28,231 bases of DNA from an uncultured bacterium (GTDB taxonomy: Bacteria; Bacillota; Clostridia; Lachnospirales; Lachnospiraceae): positions 1 through 28,231 of the forward strand of contig CAJMON010000040.1 of assembly GCA_905214955.1 (NCBI GenBank), written 5' to 3'. The position numbers were made by a program, and so were the translations under genes. The stretch's first letter is position 1, and the number at the start of each line of letters is the position of its first letter. Under the pieces are notes generated by a model. That model had not been told where the DNA came from. It made no database searches and was given only the letters and a program-made list of their open reading frames with translations. Below, piece by piece: positions 1 through 6,796 of this stretch.

Positions 1-93
1 AAGCCCTGCGACGGCGTGTATCCGGAGGAAATCAGCCTGTCGGATACCCATAAAGTCAGCTGTTACCGTTACTATGGAAAGGGGGAGAACTGA
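1..93 (+). CDS. Oligopeptide/dipeptide ABC transporter ATP-binding protein, C-terminal end (OppD/DppD-like, partial)
   Basis: An open frame enters from the left edge and stops with TGA at 91-93. Only 30 residues are visible, with a Cys early (SPCDG-type context) and a Cys near the end (KVSCYRYY). This resembles the cysteine-containing tail of OppD/DppD-type ATPases. The TGA overlaps the ATG of the next gene (TGATG), the usual translational coupling of the two ATPase subunits of a peptide importer. The assignment rests mainly on this context, because the ATPase core lies outside the window. Confidence 0.6.
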   Translation, partial: KPCDGVYPEEISLSDTHKVSCYRYYGKGEN

Positions 94-1109
94 TGGCAGA
101 GAAGATCATTAATGATTTTGAACCGGTGAAATACGACCCACAGTATATTCTGATGGTCAATCATCTGAAAAAATATTTCCCCATCAAGGGCGGTATGATG
201 TCCAGAAATGTGGGATATGTGAAAGCTGTGGACGGTGTTACGTTCAATCTGAAACGCGGCACCACCATGGGACTGGTAGGAGAGTCCGGATGTGGAAAGA
301 CCACGACAGGACGGACCATTCTGCGCCTGTCCGGTGACAAGACCGGCGGCCAGGTGCTCTTTAATGGAAAAGAAGTGTATGATCTGCAGCCAAAAGAGCT
401 GCGGGCGCTGCGTACCAAAATGCAGATCATTTTCCAGGATCCGTTTTCCAGTTTGTCTCCCCGTCTTCCGGTAGGAGAGATCATTGGAGAAGCTGTCCGT
501 GAACACAACCTGGTTCCAAAGGAAGAATTCAACGATTATGTTGATCAGGTCATGGACAACTGCGGACTGCAGCCCTTCCACAAGACCCGGTATCCCCACG
601 AGTTTTCCGGCGGTCAGCGTCAGCGTATCTGCATCGCCAGAGCCTTGGCACTGAATCCGGAATTTGTGGTGTGTGATGAGCCGGTGTCTGCACTGGATGT
701 GTCCATTCAGGCACAGATCATCAACCTGTTAAAAGAACTCCAGGAAAAATACAAACTGACCTATCTATTTATTTCCCATGACCTGTCGGTTGTGGAACAT
801 ATTTCCGATACGGTAGGTGTCATGTATTTGGGCAGCCTGGTAGAGTACGGATCTACAGAAGATATTTTCCGCAATCCTCTGCATCCCTATACAGAAGCCC
901 TGTTTTCTGCAATCCCTATTCCAGATCCCAATGCAAAGATGAACCGGATCGTGCTGGAAGGTTCTATTCCGTCTCCGGCAAATCCGCCTTCCGGCTGTAA
1001 GTTCCACACCAGATGTTCCAAGTGTATGGAGCGCTGCAAGAAGGAAGCCCCGGTGCAGAGGGAGGTGGAGCCGGGCCATTACGTGGTCTGCCACCTGTAT
1101 GATAAATAA
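93..1109 (+). CDS. oppF: Oligopeptide ABC transporter ATP-binding protein OppF
   Basis: This is a full-length (338 aa) cytoplasmic ATPase of the peptide/nickel ABC importer family, which powers uptake of oligopeptides through a membrane permease pair. Visible motifs are Walker A GESGCGKTT (63-71), a Q-loop Gln near 115, signature FSGGQRQR (171-178), Walker B FVVCDEP (191-197) and the switch His 229. The C-terminal oligopeptide-transporter extension (about 262-335) starts with NPLHPYTEAL and contains a cluster of Cys (302, 308, 311, 315, 333). A non-ATPase N-terminal lead of about 20 residues is typical of OppF rather than OppD. The start is the ATG overlapping the upstream TGA, with AAGGGGGAG as ribosome binding site. 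It is the second ATPase of an operon entering from the left. The family is certain; the substrate (oligo- versus dipeptide) cannot be read from the sequence. Confidence 0.93.
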   Translation: MAEKIINDFEPVKYDPQYILMVNHLKKYFPIKGGMMSRNVGYVKAVDGVTFNLKRGTTMGLVGESGCGKTTTGRTILRLSGDKTGGQVLFNGKEVYDLQPKELRALRTKMQIIFQDPFSSLSPRLPVGEIIGEAVREHNLVPKEEFNDYVDQVMDNCGLQPFHKTRYPHEFSGGQRQRICIARALALNPEFVVCDEPVSALDVSIQAQIINLLKELQEKYKLTYLFISHDLSVVEHISDTVGVMYLGSLVEYGSTEDIFRNPLHPYTEALFSAIPIPDPNAKMNRIVLEGSIPSPANPPSGCKFHTRCSKCMERCKKEAPVQREVEPGHYVVCHLYDK

Positions 1110-1411
1110 TGGGCGGGAAAAAACGGGAGTATGATGACGATGACGGCAGGACCATTGTGGACATGAGCCAGGTGTCCAGGCCCCATCTGTACACAGCTCC
1201 CAGGCCTCAGAACGAGTTTCCCAAAAGTGAAAAAAAAGCTCCCAGGCGGACGGTATCAGAAGACCGTCCCTGGGAGGATACGTCCATGACGAAAAGCGAG
1301 CGCCGGATGTACATTTTAGGGGCATTAAAAGCTGTACTTTTGATTGCACTGGTGTATATTGTAGGTCTCGGCGGCCTGATTGCAGGCCTGATCGCCTGGT
1401 GGAGCAGATAA
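1109..1411 (+). CDS. Small C-terminally anchored membrane protein, function unknown
   Basis: This 100-residue protein has an acidic then basic, proline-rich hydrophilic N-terminal part (about 1-65, beginning MGGKKREYDDDDGR). It ends in one long or two short hydrophobic segments (about 70-97) and Trp-Trp-Ser-Arg. The ATG overlaps the stop of oppF (TAATG), so it is probably translated by coupling as the last gene of the peptide-transporter operon. An intrinsic terminator covers its stop codon. I recognise no family. The charged N-terminus and terminal membrane segment suggest a tail-anchored or membrane-associated accessory protein. A link to the transporter is inference from position only. Its in-operon placement, coupling and consistent coding character support it as a real gene. 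Confidence 0.7.
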   Translation: MGGKKREYDDDDGRTIVDMSQVSRPHLYTAPRPQNEFPKSEKKAPRRTVSEDRPWEDTSMTKSERRMYILGALKAVLLIALVYIVGLGGLIAGLIAWWSR

Positions 1412-1435
1412 TGTCTGCCCTGCCAGGTCTTTTTT
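1395..1435 (+). terminator. Rho-independent terminator of the oligopeptide transporter operon
   Basis: The stem CCTGGTGGAGCAGA pairs with TCTGCCCTGCCAGG (14 positions, one mismatch and two G-T pairs) around a loop of about five bases. It is followed by TCTTTTTT. The 5' arm overlaps the last codons and stop of the upstream small gene. Confidence 0.8.
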
Positions 1436-1439
1436 GCCT

Positions 1440-2336
1440 TTAAGAGCGTTTTCCAGACCGGACGGGAAAGGAATTGTGTTCAAAATTCTGGCGGTCCCAG
1501 AGAATGACGTCTAAGTGGGCTGCCTCCTGCCTAGCCTGGGCGGTGAGCCAGGAATTGGTCATGACAACGGCAGTGTCTGCGTGATAAAAGTTTTTCCCGG
1601 TGTAGACCTGCTGAACAGCGCTGTTTCCCACTCCGCCGGAATAGCATTTACACTGTATGGCGATGACCCGCATCCGTTTCCGGCATAGGATATCCACCCC
1701 ATGATCTCCGCTGCGGCCAATGCGCTTTACGTGGTGAAAGCCGTTTTTTTTCAGAACTTTGACGCAGTATTTTTCGAAAGCTTCTCCGGCCGCATGGGCA
1801 GGATCCTGAGCTTTTTTTCTGGAGAGAACAAGGAAACTGCCGGTGTAGATGCCAGCACTAAGACAGGCAAGAAAAGGTGTTGCTGAGAGAGAAAACCTGG
1901 GCAGTCTGGAAAGCTTCAGCATGTCGGCCAGCTGCGTGGCAGAAAGCTCTGGAAGCAGGAGAATGCCTGCCACAGCAAGAAGGGAAAAATATCCAAGGGT
2001 AAAGAGCTTGCGTAAGGGGGCAAGGGAAAATAAATGGGCTGCGGCTTTCCACAAAAGAAAGGAAATCCCGTAAACGCCAAGGGCGAGGATCCAGATCCTG
2101 GCAAAGGTAAGAAAAATGGACAGCCCAAAAGAAGGCACCATCCGGCCATCTTGCATGGCAGGCAGAAAAGCTGTCAGGCAAAGGAGAGCAGAGGCTAAAA
2201 CCGGAAGAGGAAACAGACATCTGCGGATTTTCAAAAAGAGAGTCCACCGGCTGGAGGAAAGATGTTTTCCATAAGGGCCGGGGAAACGGAAATTGGTGTT
2301 GGAATTTGTCGGTTTTGTAGATTTTGTACGTTTCAT
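1440..2336 (-). CDS. Membrane-anchored Mrr-type restriction endonuclease-like protein
   Basis: The protein is 298 aa from the ATG at 2336. Four hydrophobic segments (about 41-61, 70-96, 110-129, 150-172) are followed by a C-terminal PD-(D/E)xK nuclease domain of the Mrr_cat type (about 175-275). The catalytic signature is visible: GEAFE with Glu 188, HGVDIL with Asp 215, and IQCK with Gln 228 and Lys 230. Mrr-family nucleases cut modified or foreign DNA. Membrane-tethered versions are known as hypothetical restriction endonuclease proteins without a settled role. The frame is open up to a TTG at 2372, but that TTG lies in the -35 box of a good promoter, so the ATG at 2336 is preferred. This leaves almost no 5' leader. 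It converges on the peptide-transporter operon and is divergent from the C39-like gene. The domain call is secure; a defence role is inference. Confidence 0.82.
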   Translation of the reverse strand: MKRTKSTKPTNSNTNFRFPGPYGKHLSSSRWTLFLKIRRCLFPLPVLASALLCLTAFLPAMQDGRMVPSFGLSIFLTFARIWILALGVYGISFLLWKAAAHLFSLAPLRKLFTLGYFSLLAVAGILLLPELSATQLADMLKLSRLPRFSLSATPFLACLSAGIYTGSFLVLSRKKAQDPAHAAGEAFEKYCVKVLKKNGFHHVKRIGRSGDHGVDILCRKRMRVIAIQCKCYSGGVGNSAVQQVYTGKNFYHADTAVVMTNSWLTAQARQEAAHLDVILWDRQNFEHNSFPVRSGKRS

Positions 2337-2343
2337 ACAGTCA

Positions 2344-2372
2344 ATTATAAGACAAAAAAGAAGAAGAAGCAA
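2344..2372 (-). promoter_or_regulatory. Sigma-A promoter of the Mrr-like gene, possibly giving a leaderless mRNA
   Basis: On the minus strand TTGCTT (2367-2372) is separated by exactly 17 bases from a perfect TATAAT (2344-2349). The expected transcription start, about seven bases further, falls on or next to the ATG at 2336. No Shine-Dalgarno sequence is visible before that ATG. Confidence 0.65.
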
Positions 2373-2410
2373 GAAGTTTCCATAGAAGTGGGTGTCCCAG
2401 AAAAATAGGA

Positions 2411-2439
2411 TTGCAGTTTTTTATGTTTTGCGGTACAAT
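2411..2439 (+). promoter_or_regulatory. Sigma-A promoter of the C39-like peptidase gene
   Basis: TTGCAG (2411-2416) and TACAAT (2434-2439) are 17 bases apart. Transcription would start near 2446, giving a leader of about 43 bases to the ATG at 2489. This rules out in-frame starts further upstream. Confidence 0.7.
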
Positions 2440-2488
2440 AGAAAGAAATATGTACAGATACAGCAAAGAAGAATGGCAGGAATTCTAT

Positions 2489-3259
2489 ATGAAGAACAGA
2501 AAAAGCTTTTATCGATGGAAAAAGCATATGCTGACGGTGATGGCGGGAGTCATGCTCTTCTCAGGGAGCACCTGTCTGGCGCAGGAAGAGACAGACGAAG
2601 AAGATCTTCTGCAGCCATCCACCATTACGTACCAGGATGGAGTAACCCATCATCTGGAAGAGCCGTCCACATCTGTGGAAACCACCTACGAACTGAACAT
2701 GGATACACTGCTTCAGAATCCGGAACTTCCCACAGGATGTGAGAGCGTGGCTCTGACCATGGTTTTAAATTACTGGGGATATCCCATTGCAAAGACAAGA
2801 CTGGTAGATGAATACCTGGTTTACAACGAGGACAATTTTGCTGCAGGCTATGTAGGAGATCCCTACTCCGATGAAGGGGCAGGCGTTTTCTCACCGGGTC
2901 TTACCAAGACTGCCAATGCCTACTTAGAAGATCAGAGCAGCGAACTGGAAGCCAGAAACATTTCTGGCTGTGAGTTTTCCAAATTATATGATTACGTAGA
3001 AGCAGGTTATCCGGTGATCGTCTGGACCACCATGTATATGAGCGAACCAGTGGCTACGGACAACTTCTGCGAGTATGAAGGACATGAATACCAGTGGTTT
3101 AGCAATGAACACTGTGTGGTTTTCATGGGCTTTCACAAAGACACCAATGAAGTGGTGATCAACGATCCGCTGGAAGGCATTGTATACCGGGATGCCACAG
3201 ACTTTGAAGAAATCTTTGACCGCATGGGAAAACAGGCGGTTATCATCCGCGAACAATAG
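2489..3259 (+). CDS. Secreted C39-like cysteine peptidase family protein
   Basis: The 256-aa product begins with a signal peptide: a basic segment (MKNRKSFYRWKKH), then a hydrophobic stretch ending near SGSTCLAQ at about residue 32. The mature part is a papain-fold C39-like domain (Peptidase_C39_2 type). It has Cys 84 in ELPTGCESVA, His 208 in SNEHCVVFMGF and Asp 226 in VVINDPLEG, a complete Cys-His-Asp arrangement. TGCESVALTMVLNYWGYP is the typical first motif of the family. Such proteins are exported or cell-wall-facing in Firmicutes; their substrates are mostly unknown. I chose the ATG at 2489 because it follows AGGA at suitable spacing, lies downstream of a promoter at 2411-2439 and gives a clean signal peptide. 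A lipoprotein is unlikely: the Cys in GSTCLA is a weak lipobox. A terminator follows directly. Confidence 0.85.
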   Translation: MKNRKSFYRWKKHMLTVMAGVMLFSGSTCLAQEETDEEDLLQPSTITYQDGVTHHLEEPSTSVETTYELNMDTLLQNPELPTGCESVALTMVLNYWGYPIAKTRLVDEYLVYNEDNFAAGYVGDPYSDEGAGVFSPGLTKTANAYLEDQSSELEARNISGCEFSKLYDYVEAGYPVIVWTTMYMSEPVATDNFCEYEGHEYQWFSNEHCVVFMGFHKDTNEVVINDPLEGIVYRDATDFEEIFDRMGKQAVIIREQ

Positions 3260-3263
3260 AATC

Positions 3264-3297
3264 AAAAAGGGGACCACAGCATAAGTGGTTCCTTTTT
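3264..3297. terminator. Bidirectional terminator between convergent genes
   Basis: AAAAAGGGGACCAC, a seven-base loop, then GTGGTTCCTTTTT form a G+C-rich stem (one G-T pair) with an A-tract before and a T-tract after. It can end transcription of the C39-like gene on the plus strand and of the activase-fusion gene on the minus strand. Confidence 0.8.
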
Positions 3298-3305
3298 CCA
3301 TTCTG

Positions 3306-4979
3306 TCAGCCTTCTACCATATCAGCAGCAAACAGAGCTGCGCCCAAAGCTCCGCAGAGCTGCGCCTTTTCACTGATGATCAGTTTGGTACCCAGTTTTT
3401 CTTCCAGGGTTTTCACAAGACCCTGGTTTTTGGATACGCCTCCGGTCATCATATACGCTTCTTCTCCTTTGACACGCTTGGCAAGGGCGGCTGTCTTGGC
3501 GGCAACGGCTTTGTTCAGGCCGTGTACAATGTCGTCCGTGTCTTTATTCTGGGCAATTAAAGATACCACTTCCGATTCCGCAAAGACGGTACACATACTG
3601 GAAATCGTAATATCCTCTTTAAAATGAAGTCCCTTCTTGGCCATATCATCCAGGTTCATTTCCAGAGTGCGGGCCATCATTTCCAGAAAGCGGCCGGTTC
3701 CCGCCGCACATTTATCATTCATGACAAAATTTACCACAGCGCCGTTTTCATCCAGGCGGATGACCTTGCTGTCCTGGCCGCCGATATCAATGACGGTGCA
3801 GACAGAGGGGTCTAAATAATGGGCGCCTCTGGCATGGCAGGTGATTTCCGTAATGCTTTTGTCACCGTCTGAGATGGCAGTACGGCCATATCCGGTGGTG
3901 ACCATAGCATCAATGTCTTCACGGACAAGTCCAGCTTCTTTTAAAGCCTGTTCCAGGGCACGTTCCGCTCCAAGAGCAGCTCCTGCACCGGTAGGCAGAA
4001 TGATTCCGGCAATGATGTGCTGGTTCTTATCCAGAATTACCACATCGGTACTGGTGGAACCGCTGTCAATTCCTGCAAAATATCCTTTTCCCATTTTTTT
4101 CACTGCTCCTTTCGATTCGCCCTGCTGCAGGCTTTCCGCAAACGCTTCCAGTCTGGTCAGCAGCTGCCCGCTGCTTTGAATGGTATAATCCGATTCGATT
4201 TTTAAAAGCGGGACATCCACATGATTTTTGATATCTGCATATTCAAAGCTGTAAAAATCACAGAACTTTACCGTATGGTAAATCACACCTTTTAAAGAGG
4301 GATCGTTGTACAGCTTTTTCCGGCCTGTCTGGTCGTTCATCCGCATACAGGGCAGCTGGTTTAACAGCACATCTGCATACCAGTCCATGAGACCGTCAAA
4401 ATCCAGATTGGCAGGAGGAACGGCATGTCCCGCACTCCGGTTGTGGACGCAGGTTTCATTCTGGACGGGAAGCGGCATAGCCTTCTTGGTCATTTCAAAC
4501 AGCTCTTCTCCCATACGGGCACCCAGCACTGCAAGGTGTGGAGCGCGGATGGGCTCTTCCTTAGAAAAGGCGTTTAAAAATGCCTCCTTATTAAAGGTGG
4601 TGCCTTTGTAAGCGCCATACGCTTTTGCAAGCCCTTTTAACTGGGCAGCGGTGCGTTCCCTGCTGCAGGAAGAGGGATGGTGGAGAAGGTCAATCAGGTA
4701 GAGAAAATCCATGCGTCCGCTGTCGAGAAGGACGTCGTAGACACTGCGGATGGTGTCGCAGCAGTTTACGAGGACAAGCTCCCGGATATCCGAGGTAAGA
4801 ACCGCTTCCAGAAGGGCTTTTCCAAATCCGCACAGGTTTGGATGGGCAATCTGGTCGGCCTTGTCAAATCCCTCCGGCATGTGATTAAAAATCTGGCACT
4901 TGGCGCCGAAGGCATTTAAAAGTTCTACCGGGGTGTACTTACAGACGTAATAAACGGGCTGATTATTCTGTTCAGACAT
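3306..4979 (-). CDS. HgdB/HgdC-like dehydratase subunit fused to a BadF/HgdC-type activase
   Basis: This 557-aa protein joins two modules usually encoded separately. Residues 1-285 resemble the 2-hydroxyacyl-CoA dehydratase D-component family. They carry the cluster-type Cys contexts YVCKYTPVELLNAFG (Cys 13), HPNLCGFGKALLE (Cys 50), VNCCDTIRSVYDVL (Cys 73/74) and VKFCDFYSFEYADIK (Cys 240), plus the closing GQLLTRLEAFAES. Residues 298-557 are an ASKHA-fold activase. It has GIDSGSTSTD (303-312), DIGGQDSKV (398-406) and the two Cys expected to hold the [4Fe-4S] cluster bridging the activase dimer, in NDKCAAGTGRF (Cys 424) and SSMCTVFAESE (Cys 463). In characterised systems the activase uses ATP hydrolysis to inject one electron into the partner. 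The ATG at 4979 follows AAGGAGGAA and overlaps the upstream gene's stop by 8 bases. The substrate is unknown: it could be a dehydratase or a double-cubane-type reductase. Confidence 0.85.
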   Translation of the reverse strand: MSEQNNQPVYYVCKYTPVELLNAFGAKCQIFNHMPEGFDKADQIAHPNLCGFGKALLEAVLTSDIRELVLVNCCDTIRSVYDVLLDSGRMDFLYLIDLLHHPSSCSRERTAAQLKGLAKAYGAYKGTTFNKEAFLNAFSKEEPIRAPHLAVLGARMGEELFEMTKKAMPLPVQNETCVHNRSAGHAVPPANLDFDGLMDWYADVLLNQLPCMRMNDQTGRKKLYNDPSLKGVIYHTVKFCDFYSFEYADIKNHVDVPLLKIESDYTIQSSGQLLTRLEAFAESLQQGESKGAVKKMGKGYFAGIDSGSTSTDVVILDKNQHIIAGIILPTGAGAALGAERALEQALKEAGLVREDIDAMVTTGYGRTAISDGDKSITEITCHARGAHYLDPSVCTVIDIGGQDSKVIRLDENGAVVNFVMNDKCAAGTGRFLEMMARTLEMNLDDMAKKGLHFKEDITISSMCTVFAESEVVSLIAQNKDTDDIVHGLNKAVAAKTAALAKRVKGEEAYMMTGGVSKNQGLVKTLEEKLGTKLIISEKAQLCGALGAALFAADMVEG

Positions 4980-6246
4980 TTGCAGTTCCTCCTTCCAGCA
5001 TTTCCAGAAACGCCTCCAGGCGGGTGGCAGTCTGGCCTTCTCCGCCGTGGCTGCGGTCACAGCCGTCCCCGTCCAGAATCAGAAGGGGAATGCCCTGTTC
5101 TTCAAATTTTTTCTTTGCCAGCTGGGCAGCTCCCAGGGTGTGCTTGCAGCCCCAGTGGCCAAACCAGACAGCACCATTGGCACCAGCCTGTTTTGCGTGG
5201 CGGATGCCGGCGTTAATGCGCCTGAGAGCACTGCCGTTTAAGGCGTGATACACCATACGTCTTGCCATGGCATCGTAGGGCTTTTCCGGGTCGAAATCCG
5301 GTTCACAGACTTCTGCCAGTTCACAGCCTACGATCTGTGCCTTTTCATTAAAATACAGCGATCTGCGAACAGCCTCCGACCAGAACGGAATGGTGTGCAT
5401 CCAGTAAATGCGGCTTCCTTTGGCAGGAGAGGCGTGCTCGCAGTCTCTTAAAAGCATGTTTACATACCGGGCTTCTTCTTTGGTTCCCAGAAGAATGTTG
5501 TTTGTCATGCCTGCATACAGAGGAGTCACCAGGTCTGTGGGAATGTATTTGTCAGCACGCTGTTTTTGAAACTTTGCGTAAGCCTTCAAGGTTTTCCGGC
5601 TTAAAGAAAGTCTGGCTTTTAAGGAAGACTCATCAATGGTTTTTCCAGTATTGGTTTCCAGAAAACGGCCCAGATCCTTTAACTGTCCTGCAACATAGGA
5701 CACATCTGCCTCGGACTGCTGCATGGGAACGTCAATAAAAAACAAGGGAATCTGGTAAAAATCAGCCAGTGCCCGGAAGGTCAGAAGATTGGCATCGCAG
5801 GTTAAATTGGTGTAAACGATGCACCGGGGCTTGGGAAGAAGTTCTTTTCTTGCAGCGCCGAGAAAGGTTTTGTGGTAGCTGCATAGGGTCTCTGAGATGC
5901 CCTGGTTTTCCGAGTGCTGAAGAAATGCCCGTTCTGCGTGGGAACCGTTTAAATAGCAGGAAAATCCTTCCACATTGTAAGGATGCAGCCCGGCTTCTGC
6001 CATAAGCTCACAGGGGGTAAAAATACTGACAATGACAGAATCTTGCGGATGCTTTAAAGGCGCTAACATGGCCTGCATCATCATATGGGCCAGGTACTGG
6101 TCCGCAGGAAGGAGACGTTTGTCAGGAAAAAGACGGAATTTCAGATCCTGTGCCTCCCAGCCGGTTTTTAACAGCCAGCAGCCTTTGGCAGGATTCTGAT
6201 TGGAAAATTCTTCGACATAATGTCCAAATGTTTCAACTACTTGCAT
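4972..6246 (-). CDS. HgdB-like 2-hydroxyacyl-CoA dehydratase/double-cubane-type reductase subunit
   Basis: This 424-aa protein belongs to the 2-hydroxyacyl-CoA dehydratase subunit family. The visible cluster-type cysteines are Cys 79 (FTPCELMAEAG), Cys 122 (ETLCSYHKTFLGAA), Cys 150 (TNLTCDANLLTF) and Cys 367 (FGHWGCKHTLGAA). The C-terminal DGDGCDRSHGGEGQTATRLE matches the conserved end of the family. The first motif has its Cys inside TPCE rather than before the Pro, unlike the next gene, so the two HgdB-like modules are diverged paralogues that could form a heterodimer. It is the promoter-proximal gene of a two-gene leftward operon with an 8-base overlap. The ATG at 6246 has GAGGA about 10 bases upstream. 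Which acyl-CoA, or other substrate, is reduced cannot be told from the sequence. Confidence 0.82.
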   Translation of the reverse strand: MQVVETFGHYVEEFSNQNPAKGCWLLKTGWEAQDLKFRLFPDKRLLPADQYLAHMMMQAMLAPLKHPQDSVIVSIFTPCELMAEAGLHPYNVEGFSCYLNGSHAERAFLQHSENQGISETLCSYHKTFLGAARKELLPKPRCIVYTNLTCDANLLTFRALADFYQIPLFFIDVPMQQSEADVSYVAGQLKDLGRFLETNTGKTIDESSLKARLSLSRKTLKAYAKFQKQRADKYIPTDLVTPLYAGMTNNILLGTKEEARYVNMLLRDCEHASPAKGSRIYWMHTIPFWSEAVRRSLYFNEKAQIVGCELAEVCEPDFDPEKPYDAMARRMVYHALNGSALRRINAGIRHAKQAGANGAVWFGHWGCKHTLGAAQLAKKKFEEQGIPLLILDGDGCDRSHGGEGQTATRLEAFLEMLEGGTANV

Positions 6247-6282
6247 AATAAGAAAATCCTCGATGATTCATAGAGTTAAATC

Positions 6283-6298
6283 AACATGATATGATGTT
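6283..6298. promoter_or_regulatory. Dyad upstream of the HgdB-like operon, possible operator
   Basis: AACATGATATGATGTT is palindromic except for one symmetric base pair (positions 6 and 11). It lies 37-52 bases upstream of the HgdB-like start codon, within the likely promoter region. No regulator is identified. Confidence 0.35.
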
Positions 6299-6350
6299 GG
6301 TGTCAAGAGATACCTTACGAATTGTTCCGTGTTTCGTATTCACTACGGTC

Positions 6351-6383
6351 GGTGCTAAACGGGTGCCACTGGCACACAGCACC
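6351..6383. repeat. Nested inverted repeat within a putative repetitive element
   Basis: GGTGCT (6351-6356) pairs with AGCACC (6378-6383), and inside it GTGCC (6363-6367) pairs with GGCAC (6371-6375) around ACT. There is no T-tract on either strand, so it is not a standard terminator. An 84-codon minus-strand frame (6281-6535) runs through it, but it has no recognisable domain and I treat it as incidental. Confidence 0.45.
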
Positions 6384-6576
6384 CCACAATTCTGCCCAAT
6401 ATTCGCATATCGGGGCGGGTCATTAAGCCATAAAACCACTCCTGTGTAAGTACATCGTGGTTTCAGGCTTTTGACCCTAGCATCATCCATTATATTCCCC
6501 AAAGAGGTGCTTGACAAGAGTACTTTGAAAATCAAAGAAAAAACGACCTGTATGGACGTAGAAATTTAAAAATAAA

Positions 6577-6700
6577 TATGATACAATGAGCGTTAGCGAG
6601 CGGAAATAAGCGCAGTTTATTCATCGGGAGCGGCGAATGTCGATCATGATAGCTGCGAAGCAGCGTCAAGCACCGTGAGGTGCGAATTATGATACAATGA
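6577..6700. repeat. 13-bp direct repeats flanking a 98-bp hairpin-rich segment
   Basis: TATGATACAATGA occurs at 6577-6589 and again, identically, at 6688-6700. The 98 bases between include the hairpins GCTGC-GAA-GCAGC (6652-6664) and GCACC-GTGA-GGTGC (6670-6683), the latter with a GNRA-type loop. This looks like a small inserted palindromic repeat with target duplication, but that is inferred. Each direct repeat also contains -10-like hexamers (TATGAT, TACAAT), so the insertion may have duplicated a promoter element ahead of the GTPase gene. Confidence 0.5.
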
Positions 6701-6756
6701 TGCCAAGGGCCAAAAAGCCAAAGACTGTAAAACTGCGGAGCAACCCGTGGCATCAT
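6697..6756 (+). promoter_or_regulatory. 9-bp inverted repeat in the leader of the G3E GTPase operon
   Basis: ATGATGCCA (6697-6705) is perfectly complementary to TGGCATCAT (6748-6756). The 42 bases between contain a smaller GGC-AAAAA-GCC type hairpin. It lies 40-100 bases before the GTPase start codon and abuts the second 13-bp direct repeat. It could be an mRNA leader structure; no known riboswitch class is recognised. Confidence 0.4.
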
Positions 6757-6796
6757 ATGAAGTTTGAAAAAGTTTTACATAGAAAGGCAGAACAGG

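Larger units (their letters stand above)
6247..6796. other. Divergent intergenic region (about 550 bp) with repeat-like DNA and hairpins
   Basis: No convincing protein gene is present. The left part holds a near-perfect dyad (6283-6298), then a segment with a nested hairpin (6351-6383). The right part holds two 13-bp direct repeats flanking a hairpin-rich 98-bp piece (6577-6700) and a 9-bp inverted repeat (6697-6756) just before the GTPase gene. Promoters for both divergent operons should lie here. Minus-strand TTGACA at 6302-6307 is a good -35 but has no good -10. Confidence 0.6.

Noticed and set aside
2337..2372. TTG start of the Mrr-like gene at 2372
   Set aside because: The TTG is part of the -35 box, so it would be untranscribed. 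The ATG at 2336 is preferred.
2411..2488. Upstream TTG or ATG (2450) starts of the C39-like gene
   Set aside because: They lie in or almost at the promoter and spoil the signal peptide. The ATG at 2489 has a ribosome site.
6281..6535. 84-codon minus-strand frame as a protein gene
   Set aside because: No ribosome site, no recognisable domain, and it crosses a nested inverted repeat. Better explained as repeat DNA.
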